Of a stretch of 53,366 bases of DNA, positions 16,938-27,583 are shown in pieces (within the stretch, counting starts at the first letter, position 1; each line of letters begins with the position of its first letter). The notes below the pieces were generated by a model, which searched no databases, had not been told where the DNA came from, and worked only from the letters and a program-made list of their open reading frames with translations. The stretch comes from Halocafeteria seosinensis. Lineage: Eukaryota; Sar; Bigyra; Bicosoecida. The position numbers were made by a program, and so were the translations under genes. Where the stretch lies: contig LVLI01000144.1 of the NCBI GenBank assembly GCA_001687465.1, forward strand, positions 1 through 53,366, in the 5' to 3' direction.

Positions 16938-18170
16938 TTAGACTCTTGACTGGAATTTCCATACTTCTACTGTTACCACTTTGAAATCTTCTGATGAGCT
17001 CAGCGGGCATCGATTATCGAACGTCTCACACGCATCAGAGTGCCCCTGCTCTAAAGCTGCATCCAACCAGAAGGCAAAACTTCCGCCTGCTCCTGCACCT
17101 ATTCCCTCCTGCTTGGCCAGCTGAAACATATGATTCTTCCTTGACCACCTCCAAACTTGGAAGAAAGGATGTAACTTCATAATAAACGTTTCCCCGCTCC
17201 CATAGAATTGCGGATGGACACGCCATGGCTGTGAGAGAAAAGCACCAAACACATGTCTTTTTTCATCCATAACAAACATCAGTATAGGCTCATTGTGCTT
17301 TAACTTCTTGCATTTCTGGTATAATGTATGCACTGAATAACCATCAAGAGCTGTATGGAACACTATCTTCCAGTCCTTGGCAACGCATCGGCTAGGCAGC
17401 TCACGCACAATCTTGGGAAAATGCTCCCGGGACACAACTGATTCCAGCTGGCGTAGATTTCTTCCCGTGGTCCCAAACTTCTCAATGGGTTTGTTGTTAG
17501 TCCCCAAAAGCCGAGGCATTTGTCGACTAGCAGAGCTTGCGGAACCATTGACTGTCGGTGCGTCTCTTTGGTGCACACGTTGGGCTGAGTCCGTCGTACC
17601 TGCACCGCCATTTCGTTCGATGTCGTAGGAAGAGCCCAACAAGGATTGAGTTTCTTCTTCGGAATGCCGATCACTCGTTGAGGGCGCTCTTCGTCGCCCC
17701 AGGAGATAGTGAATCGCATCCTGTCCCAGCAAAACCATTCTGTGAATAATAACTTGTCCATAATCCGCGTACCACCGTCGCAATTGCGTCCACGTCGACG
17801 CTGCCATGTAGCGTATATGCACCGCCTGCGTCGGGTAATTCCTCGTAAACCATTTCCAGGCCACCACCGACGCCACCCCCAGTATGAAGAGCACCAGAAG
17901 CATGTCGTAGCTTTTCTGATGCGCCACACCTGTGGCCACGGGATGCTCCGGATACACTGGTTGTTGAGGGTCGACGGTCTCTGCTTCCTCCTTGGTGCGC
18001 CCTTGCCCCTTTGCCATTTCAGGTGGGGTTGCACTCTCAGAGTTGGACTTTGTCTCTCCTTGTGATATCAGTGGTAGTAGAGCTAAAAACATCATGCATG
18101 CCAGTGCACTGGAAGGAGCCCCTCCTGTCCTCCTCCTCATCCTCCTCCTCCTGGAGCTTATTGTTTCCAT
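16938..18170 (-). CDS. membrane-anchored TLDc-domain protein
   Basis: 410 aa, single exon, ending in TAA. Residues 1-38 are basic then hydrophobic (a signal peptide or anchor), followed by a Ser/Pro-rich linker, a clear TM helix (about 88-107, MLLVLFILGVASVVAWKWF), a basic juxtamembrane region and a disordered linker. The TLDc domain spans about 245-408: ELPSRCVAKDWKIVFHTALD, LMFVMDEKRHVFGAFLSQPW, GSGETFIMKLHP, GSFAFWLDAALEQG, CETFDNRCPLSS and a closing VTVEVWKF. TLDc proteins (OXR1, TBC1D24, NCOA7) protect against oxidative stress and bind the V-ATPase, promoting its disassembly. A TM helix ahead of TLDc would place the domain on a membrane surface, plausibly an endolysosome or vacuole; this is inference. 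Its 3' end converges on the CFAP53-like gene 142 bp away. Confidence 0.88.
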   Translation of the reverse strand: METISSRRRRMRRRTGGAPSSALACMMFLALLPLISQGETKSNSESATPPEMAKGQGRTKEEAETVDPQQPVYPEHPVATGVAHQKSYDMLLVLFILGVASVVAWKWFTRNYPTQAVHIRYMAASTWTQLRRWYADYGQVIIHRMVLLGQDAIHYLLGRRRAPSTSDRHSEEETQSLLGSSYDIERNGGAGTTDSAQRVHQRDAPTVNGSASSASRQMPRLLGTNNKPIEKFGTTGRNLRQLESVVSREHFPKIVRELPSRCVAKDWKIVFHTALDGYSVHTLYQKCKKLKHNEPILMFVMDEKRHVFGAFLSQPWRVHPQFYGSGETFIMKLHPFFQVWRWSRKNHMFQLAKQEGIGAGAGGSFAFWLDAALEQGHSDACETFDNRCPLSSSEDFKVVTVEVWKFQSRV

Positions 18171-18200
18171 TTCTGCTTCCTTTCCCCCACCCCCGTGTTT

Positions 18201-18234
<34 letters not shown>

Positions 18235-18833
18235 GTCTGAGAAAGAAGGATACTTCATCAACAAGACTGCTTGACGTGTCACCCTAAGGCCTATGCTCGG
18301 TCTGATACGTGGTTTTATCTATACATGCGAGGCAGCTTCACAGGACAGGGGGGATGGAGGAATCGCCAAAGTGGTTACGTACTGCGTCGTGTGGAATTTT
18401 TGACAGTAAAGTCTTTATTCCTGAAATATACTCTGCAAGTGCTGTGGTTGATTGGAAGTCGTATGTTCTGAGTTACAATGTCCTCGTAGCATTGATTGTC
18501 TGCTCACTGTACTGTATGTCATTGGTTGCGGAATTGTGGCAATTTAGGAAGAGCCGGAAAGAGCGCTGAATGCCCCAAATTCATAATGGAACTACGTACG
18601 TGCTGTCTCAATAGACTGGTGTAGCACAGGTGGATGTTTTGAGAGATGGAGATGGATACTACAGCTTTCTCGAACTGAACTGAACCCAAGAATACCTCAA
18701 GCCCTGCGGAAAGCAGCACACACAAACAGATGACCAATACCTCCGACTCGCTGATCAATTGGGGCCCTACTTGATCACGAGGGCACAAATAAATCGCAAA
18801 ATAGTTGCAGCTAGCGGTATTCACGAATAGACT
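18171..18833. promoter_or_regulatory. TLDc gene promoter side and cyclase gene 3' flank
   Basis: 663 bases between two minus-strand genes. It should contain the TLDc promoter and 5' UTR (right of 18171) and the cyclase 3' UTR. It has a (TG)15 tract near the TLDc start. A frame of 86 codons at 18309-18569 has no recognisable features. Confidence 0.4.
18203..18232. repeat. (TG)15 microsatellite
   Basis: Perfect dinucleotide tract, 33 bp upstream of the TLDc start codon (CA on its coding strand), so probably transcribed in its 5' UTR. Confidence 0.95.
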
Positions 18834-21800
18834 TCACGTTTCATCTGTGTAGTCAAACTCCTGCGGGCCGGTTCTACTAGTTGGCGACTCAGCAAATGTT
18901 ACCGCAGGGGGCAGGCCACGAGTAAGAAAATACGTTTGACGATCTTTCACACGCACATCAGTACGCGGTTTGCAAAAGAAAAAACCCCCACCTGGATGGA
19001 AGAATGCATGCTCAATCCAATCTTCAGCCATGACAACATCCGAGTTCAGCTTTTGAGCCAACTCATCCATTTCGTTGTAGTCGTCCTCATTTGATTTTGA
19101 ACTTGCTCCAGTGCCACTTCGCTCCGACGAAAACCCATCGGCATCCTCTATATCCAGAGAGCGGCTACTGGAAGCACCTTGCGTTGACTCTGTAGAAAAG
19201 ACGCGCACAAGAGTTTGACCGGCATTGTGAGTTTCCTGCTCAAAGTCATCCTGATAGTTGGAATACACTGAAGACCTTCTGCTTGATGCATCCGAACTAT
19301 CGTTATCATCCTCATTTAGTTCAACTATGCAAGCATCATTGGCGTCGTTTGCTGTTTTCGTCTGCACCGCGCCTTGCCCGTATATGGCAGTATCCGCCCG
19401 AGCGGCTTCATTCTTTCTCCTGGAAGGAGACATTGGAGTGGCCAGCGGCATGAATGACCCCGAAGCAGCAGCGTTCATAGCGGATTCACTTAGACGCAAC
19501 CCAGCACCTTTACGTTTGTTGCTGGACCTGTTATGAGGTAAGTCACGCTTCGGCTTTTCTGCAATAACTCTGACACCAACGCTACTGTAAGGGGCTAATT
19601 CGTCAGTAAACTCTTCGTCATTATGTGGACTACATGGCAGTAAATCAGCTGGTATTATGTCTGTCATATCCATTACGAAATGGAAACAACCTCTGGCACG
19701 ATTTGACGTACACAAAACACTGTCTTTCACCTGAACTTCGCGAATAAACGAAGAGTGTCCCACAAGAGCTTGCTTCGTTGACTCATCGATATACGGAGCC
19801 AGCGACGACACGTCAACGTCTCTAGTCAGGGCATTATCCAATAAAGGTGCCATCACTGTGTTGCCCTCAACATCGAAGCCAAGGAACCGCCCCTTTTTTC
19901 CCCAGATTTGAACAACCGTAACGTCACCTCGTCCATCGGAATATACCCACGAGTCGACATCACTATTGCGCTTGAAAATCCCTGAGGTACCCTCTGCTAA
20001 GGTAGATGGCTCACCTGTGTACAGCTGAAAGAACGACTCATTTGCCTGTGCTGAGTTAGTCCAATCACGATTTGATTGGGACCGTTGAATGACAAAACTA
20101 TCTGACGCGTGAAATGAGTGAGAAGGGATCCGTGTCAGTTCGCCAAATGTGTCCATCGTTTCACCAGAGACGTTCCTCGATCGCGAGTGGGACCCATGGA
20201 GAGCAGACGAGGGAGCGTGCATTGGTCCTTCTCCAGAATCCCCCCCTATCTTTCGTTGCCATGAGTCCTGTCGAGCGTGCGCGGAGACATTCCACGAATC
20301 TTGACGCGTCAATCCCGCCCTTTTGGAATCTCCAGCGGGTAAGCCTACCTGCTTCTTCTTACTGATTCTCCTTCGAGCACGATGAACACGAGACACAGCA
20401 CGAACGAATGCTTCGGCACGTCGCTGTTGTCGTTCATGAAGCCTGAGGTACGTGGCGTCCGAGATCTGGATTTCATCAGGAACACCCTCACTTTCCATTG
20501 ACATAGCAGTTTCCACGCTATTTCCAAACAAGTGATAGCGCGGGTCTTTGCGACCTACAACACCAGATATTGCAGGACCAGTATGTATACCAATGCGCAT
20601 ACGAACGTCAGCATCCGCCACACTGCGGAGACGCGGCATAAAGTATAACATCTCCAGTGCCGCATTAGCACACCTTTCCGCATGGTCACTCACAAACGTT
20701 GGACATCCAGCAACGCAGAAGTAGGCATCCCCAATAATTTCAATCTTCTGAATACCGTACTTGTGCGTAATACGGTCAAACGTACTGAACATAACATTCA
20801 AAAAATTGACCAATTGCTTTGGGGACACGCTTGAGCTAAATGCGGTAAACCCTTTTAAATCAGTGAACAGAATCGTCACCTCCTCGTGGGAATATGCCAG
20901 AACTCCTCCAGGAGGCCGATCTCGAAGTTGCGAAACTATTTCGGAGGGTAGAAGATTTGACAACAGCTTTTGGGTCCGCTGCCGTTCTTTTGCAAGAGCT
21001 TTACTTTGCCGTTTGAGCAAAATTTTCCTGAAAAAGTTATGCCGGTTATGATACTCCACTCCATAAGCAACAAGAACCTGACAGACTAGGGTCGCCAGGA
21101 GGTAAGTGAATTCAGTCGCCACTATGGAGCTATTGTTGAAAACGATTGCTAGACCTGTTGTCTGAATCACAATTAGCATGCTCATGACCCCGCAGCGAAT
21201 CGCAAAGGGGATCAAGCCAATATGCATGCAATAAGCAATATACACCAACATAACGCCTCCACCCGGTTTATCACCTAGCAGAGAAATCACACTGATTAAG
21301 ACTCCGAACGTGAAAAAAAGAAGGGTTGTAGATAGTTCAGCCACCATTTTATTCTTCCTAAAACACGGGTGATGAGTGAAAAACGCAAACCCCAGTAACA
21401 GCGGCAGGCCAACAGCGTATCTAACTATCAGGATTTCCATCCATTTGGCATCCTGATCGTCGAAACCAAACCACTTAATGGCATCACGAATAAACATCAA
21501 AACGACGGCTGCCATAAGAAGCAGTAGGGTAAACCGGACGAATTCTCTCCACGCTCTCGATCGGGAATCTATGTAACGATGTTCAATCTTGCTCGTGCTC
21601 CATTCTCTTTTAGTATAGTGAAGGCACAATGCTATGCGCGCTCGCTTGATCATTGTAGCCTCATCGACATCCTTGGCAGACGTCCTGCCGGATTTCTCCG
21701 GTGAGTCAGAAGAGACAACAGCTGGCTCTGCACGTCCCGTTGTCACGAAGTCCACATCGGGTTCAGCGTGGAAAATATTGTATTTGGGGTCTTCAGCGGG

Positions 21801-24800
21801 TAAGTAGCGGTCTTTGTCATCACCAAAATAGCTTTCAGACTTCTTCGGACTTCCTTTAGGTACCTCCTCATCAATTTCTTCGAGGACACTATCGAATGTA
21901 AACTTTTTGGGTTGGACAGTATCTTCCTTACGTTCATCGGCAACGCCCAACGTGCTGTCACCTTTACTAGGTTCCTGTCCGAGCAAGCTGGGTTTATCCG
22001 TATGGTCATCCACATCGACCTCCCCAAAGGAGAACCTACGCCGCGGTCCGGACTTTGGTTTGTTGTTTCCTCGTTTAGGGGTCGGTGTAGGTCTACCATC
22101 AGTCGCATTATCCCCTTGTGCAGGGGAGGTTCCATACTCGCTATGACTGCTGTAGGCAGGTGTAGTGGCAGGGCTCTTCAGGTTAAAAATATCATATGCA
22201 CCTGTCCCCTTCTCAGGATTCAACTTTCGTAGGTACGAGGACACCATATTGCTATTCTGTCCCATGTCTTCGGAATCGTGAGAGTCACTGTCATCCTTCT
22301 CCTTCGGTGTGGACAGGAATTTGGCGAAAAACTGGGCCGATTTGCTGTGGCTATGCGCCCCCGCTGCTTCACTTCCCTCTCGCTGTAACGATTGCGGAAT
22401 TGTGCCTGTCTGCTGGGCATTCTCTGTCTTTTCCATTGATGTGTACCACTTCCTAAAGTCTTCTTCGTTGAAGGACAACGATTTTTGTCTCCCCTTTCCG
22501 CCCTGGAAGCCACCTCTAGTCTCGGATTGCACCCGCCGAAGTGGCGAAAGATCCGCAGAGGTCGCCGCGTGGACATTCTGATCCTTCAGAGTGTTGCCGT
22601 TTCTGCGGACACTTACACTACAAGAGCGGTCCCGAACTGGGCCGCTCAGGTGCATTAAGTTGTCTACAGTCGCCAATCCATTTGACGAACGTATATGTTC
22701 CTTCACGACTTCATCAGGGTTAGCATTATCAAATTTCTCTGGGCCGCTTGGGGTGAAAAAGTCATTCTCTTTTTGAGCTTCCGGCTCAATGTTGGGAGAT
22801 ATGTCAACCGCATGCCTGACATGAACGTACGCACTCCCTCTACGGAAACGTCGTTTTCCCGTCTCAGCAGTTGCATGAATTTCCTGCGCCGAAGGATTCA
22901 AGTAACGCTTTGTCATCGCATTCAATGTAGTTTCCATATGTGCCTCTTTTGTCCGATGCCGAGACGTGGTACTCAACGCCTCACTCCTGTCGAACTCGTC
23001 ATTTGTATCTGCGTTCCGATACACAGGAGCGTCCATAGAAAACCTCCTCGGAAGGATACCGGAGCCGCTGAATGATTCATCTGGCGAAAAAGGATGCTTA
23101 AAATTCACTGCGCACACGAAGCGAACTATGACGAGTACAGGCAATAAGTTTGGAGCACCACAAGTACTTACTGTCAACCGCACGTCCGTGCTCCGGTTCT
23201 CCGTTGTGCTCGGCAGTCGTTTCTCGATCTTCTGAAGACACAAATTCTGGGTCGACGACCGTCGCTGGAGACTGATCCTCCTTGATGTTTGTCTCAAAAG
23301 GCAGTAACGATTCTCGGCCCTCTAACCAATACGTTGTCATATTGCCCTTCCCTTTAACTGGGATCGAGCCACGCGAACGTATTCGAAAGTTCACCAATCC
23401 TCTGTCAAGGAAGTTCTTAGTAGCTTGAGAAATTTGTACAGCGCCCTTCAAGCATGTCGACTCCATTCTCGATGCCGTATTAACCGTATCCCCGAAAAGC
23501 TTATATCGAGGTTGCAATATCCCGGTGACGCCAGCAATTACTGATCCACTGTGTATACCGATTCTAACGGTTAGTGTGGACGCGTCAATTGACAATTCCT
23601 CAGAGACTTTCTTTCTAATATCGGGCAAATGCTCAATCATGCTTATTCCCAAATTTGAAACGTGTTCTGCATGGCGAGGAGTCCGGGTAGGGCAGCCACC
23701 AGAGACCATATATACCTCATTTACCTGGAGCGACATATTCATTCCTAATGCAGATACAGGAAAAAAAGATACTACAGAGAACCTCACTTACCGTTTCTAC
23801 TTTCCGCAGTATCGGAAACGTGTCTAATACAGAATCATATACACTAAACACAATGTTCAGTACACGAACGATTTCTTCTGGACTCAATTTATCCCGGTAT
23901 ACTTGCCGTGCTCCAGACCGGTCCACGCTTATCCTATCAACCGATGAATACCAGTCCGCAAACGAAGCAATTTCGCAGAACAGGATGGTCACCCCTTCAA
24001 ATGTTTCTGCAATATTCTGCTTTTGCTTCTTCAGTTGTGAAATAACGGTTGAAGGAAGCATAGAGCTCAGCAAGGAATGTGCAGTTTCCTTCTCATGTAA
24101 TAGCAGCGACCGCTCTGCTCTCATCCGGAGCTCATCCAGAAAGCTTTCTCTCAGAGACCATTCTACACGGTGGGTAACGATAGAAAGAGCAATTACAGTG
24201 ATAATAAGGACTCCTATATTGTCTAATACCTCCGAAGACGTTGTTGAAGCGAGCATTGAAGACAAACCGAATAGAATGATCGACAAACCGGCAAGGCCCA
24301 TCAAGATCCACAAACTGACTGGCGTAAACGTAAACAAGTAGACAAGCACCACGGTGACCACTCCCTCGGCTGCATGTAGTAAATATCGCTGCCATGTAAG
24401 CAAGAAGGAGAGTGGACCAAAGCGCTGGTACAGTTTTCGAACGTACCTGCATTATCTGCCAACACCGTCACTACAACGGTAGCAACACCAACGAGCATGG
24501 CAGGCACTCCTACCCAATCCGGTCCTTTCCTATACGTGAGCGTGAACGTAAACAACACAGTCAGCAAAGCTGCTGGAAGGGCCAGTCCTAATCGAGCGAT
24601 GAACAGTAACCACTCTAAGGATCCGTTGGGTTGGAAGGGCTCATCGTCCAGAAAAAATGACAGAAAAATAGCCACTATTCCAGCAAGGAACGTATAGCGC
24701 AAAGGCCGCTGATACCTGACAGCGCTCCTAACTTTGTACGCGTTTGTCAGCAGAGCAGCAATCGAACTGCCTCTCCGATCGCCTTCATATCGAAACTGCA

Positions 24801-25021
24801 AAGATCGACTGTCCACTCTAATGTTGTCGTTCAACGTTTGAGCCAGAGTATCCCTTCCTCCTCCCAGTCCTGAGCCAAAGGCTGCAAGCAAGCACACGAA
24901 GGCACCCACCGAGTGAAAGCTCCTTGACACCTACAGTAGTGGACGGGGGAGCAGCAACAACAAAAAACCAGAAAGTACTTACAGCGAACGCTAATTGCCC
25001 TAGTGACATCCTCTTCGTCAT
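18834..25021 (-). CDS. double-cassette transmembrane class III nucleotide cyclase, C1/C2 roles swapped
   Basis: Five exons by GT-AG signals and phase: 25021-24983, 24930-24447, 24369-23792, 23724-23172, 23107-18834; introns 52, 77, 67 and 64 nt; 1,975 aa; stop TGA. Topology resembles mammalian transmembrane adenylyl cyclases: hydrophobic N-terminus, first multi-TM block (to about 245), cyclase domain 1 (about 277-495), linker, second multi-TM block (about 1065-1235), cyclase domain 2 (about 1265-1470), 500-residue tail. Domain 2 keeps both metal aspartates (FTDLKGF, IIGDAYF) but has lost the Asn/Arg pair ([10 protein letters not shown]). Domain 1 has Glu at the metal sites (FCEIASF, VNEVYM) but keeps Asn and Arg ([10 protein letters not shown]). 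Together they make one composite active site, in the reverse order to mammalian enzymes and as described for ciliate and apicomplexan guanylyl cyclases. Base-recognition positions in domain 1 are Glu (KVET) and Lys (RYKLFG): Glu favours GTP, Lys is unusual. The product (cGMP or cAMP) is undecided. No P-type ATPase domain is fused. Confidence 0.92.
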
Positions 25022-27583
25022 TTCCGACGCTGGGAGCACTCCCCTCGCTGGCCAATAACGGGGCGACTTTGGACGATTTACCCCTGCCGTGCGACATACT
25101 CTACTCGCACTCGACTCGGCTCTCACAGCATAAACATGTACCGGAAAAGGGGGAAAAGAGCATGACAATTACACATCCTGAGCTCATTCGTCCACGGCCG
25201 TTGGCGGGGAATTCACGGAAAGAGGCTTGCTGGACACATAGGCAGGGTTTGGTGAATCCTCACTGCGCAGAACAACAAAAAAGAATCACTTCAAGTAAGT
25301 ATACCCGTCTCTCTGCAAGTCGCAATACAAAATATAAGCTGTCCTTGCGCACCAAGCAAGCCAGCGAGCGAAAGTCCGTGCGACAGGCTGCCCAGCCAGC
25401 TGTCTGGGGGAGAGACGAGGAATGACCGAGGAATCGTCGAACATGGTATACGTCGCAAGGAAGTACCAGCCTCCATTACCGTAGTAAGCCCGAGGAGAAA
25501 TGAGGAAACAGAACATGGCCCATTTGACGAAACCAACATTTTGCAAGTATCTGACAACCTAAATTGGCTCGTGGCACTGATCCCTTATAGATACATCCTC
25601 TTGCCTCTGAGAAACCAACAACGAAGAAACCACGTTCATACCCACTCACTCACGTTAAGACGCTATTTAACAGAGGATATGTGCCCTCAAAAAGAAATAG
25701 TCTTAAGCATATACTGCAATCTCCACCAACAAACTATACTATACTCACTGTCTAGCCTGGCGGTGCCGCTGCGGCCCACTGGTTAACCGAACTGACTGGA
25801 AGAGTTCCGGGTGGTTGGAACTTGCGACCGAATGTCATATCAGTGATATCACTATCACCACACTCCGGATGCAACGATCAGTAATCAACAACAATGAGCG
25901 GTATCCTTGTTCATGCACATGTGGTAAAGGTTGAGAAGAGGTCCAAGTGTAGCAAGACTGATTCTTGCGGTGCCGGCGAGTTAAAGAAGCCACTCCGAAA
26001 ACATGTCGGAGACGCTGCCTCGGGAGCAACCAACTGTACCATCTGAGCCCATCAATCTGCTTCAGTAGTCAGACTTATGACGCCGAAAATATGTGCCCAC
26101 TCCGTCAGTACGTACAGTACATGAGGTACCGTATTCGTGATCCGCACATGTATGTATGTATGTGTGGTAATAGCGAGCCCTCCGTGCCCACTCCGGAAGA
26201 GCGAGGCCCAAGACGCTCTGAAAGCATACGTGTGAAGAACCTCATACAGCGCTCACAAAGAGTCTGAGTGTTGGTGAGCGCAGGGGCATTGCAGGAGGGC
26301 TCTGGGGAGATCTTCGACGGCGTGAAGATCCCCCAACTACATTTCGGTAGGCCATAAATAATACACGCTGGTTGTACGACACGTCTTCTGATAGGAAGAA
26401 TACTGTACCAATACAAACTACTACTACCGTAATGTAATTGAGGTTGTAGCAGTGTGCTGTAGGATACATGGATGGCATGCGTAAACTCCAAACTTTGTGT
26501 CAAACATCCAAGTCGTAGTGGAGTCACTGGAATGACCTGTGGAACTCTGCAAAATGATGCCACATGTGCTCTATCTGTCACATTTGTGTGTGTGTGTGTG
26601 CTTTAGAGGGTCTAAAGCATCGTGTCTGTGCTCCGTAGTCGTCTAGGAAACGTGAACGTCATAAGGTGGAGTGCTGTTTGAGCACATGAGGCTTATCGAA
26701 TATATTATACATATGCTATGGTCGGTGCGACGTTGCTCTCTGTTTCGTCTTTCGCGAGGACCGCTGCTGCATATGTTCATACATGTATCGATGTTAGTTG
26801 AACTGTCACACAGTCAACTTGTAGTCAGTGGACTACCGTACACTGTATCTGTCGCGGAACCTACATGTACATATACCATATGCGTGTATGAGCGTTCACC
26901 ACGTCTCGTTCTTGTCAGCGTTCCTGTCTTGTACATTGCACATTTCTCTGTATTAGATGGTGATGCAACCATACCAAGGATACTCCCTGTAGACCAGTAC
27001 ATCATGAGACATGGAGAATTCATGCATTGTCACGCAATAAACTGCGACAGTCTCCTCTAATACAGCTGCATCGCCAGTACGCGTGTTTTGTGCTTTTTGT
27101 CACGACAAACAAGCAATGCTGAAGGCGGTGGTCGATTGCATTTACAATATAGTAGCTGGGCTTGTTCCCTGGTTGAAGATGATCACATCGACGTTTGAAA
27201 GCTTCGAGTTCAAGTTGAACCGGGCGAGGGTCTCGAGGCTAAAATGACAAAAGGGGTAGGTGGGAAGTTTTCCTGAGAATCTGGGGGAAAGCCAGGAGGG
27301 ATCTCCGAACAAAAAGACCCAGCGTGCGAGGGCCGCTGGAACAACAAAGTGATGTGTATGTTTTGTTCCAAGACTCTGTCACTCAGTTTACTGTCTTGAA
27401 TGAAGCATACTTCGTCTCGAACGGTATCAAACGCTATAGCATACCGTCCTTCAGCTGAGGTCTCTGAAGAGTGCCCCGTTGCTTTGACTGGTGGAAACCG
27501 CAGAGAAGACTTCAAGTGGATGCCTTAGAGACTTCTGTTGCTATTGCTCTATTGTTGTCCTTAAGAGAGTACAGGTTCCGACA
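25022..27583. other. 2.5-kb intergenic region between divergent cyclase and stalk-protein genes
   Basis: Contains the promoters of both divergent genes. Frames up to 158 codons occur (e.g. 26105-26581 minus, 26671-27060 plus), but they overlap on both strands and show no domain. There is a (TG)8 tract at 26585-26600, a perfect 12-bp palindrome (AGTGATATCACT, about 25841-25852) and an inverted repeat of GGGGA-ATCTTC type (about 26304-26335). No RNA gene recognised. Confidence 0.45.

Noticed and set aside
25022-25557. Alternative upstream starts for the cyclase (frames reaching 25097 and 25168)
   Set aside because: One is in the wrong phase for the exon 2 junction; the other opens only at a TTG. 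ATG 25021 is the first in-frame methionine and gives a hydrophobic N-terminus after splicing.
26671-27060. 129-codon plus-strand ORF in the 2.5-kb intergenic region
   Set aside because: No domain, no splice context, and composition resembles the surrounding non-coding DNA.
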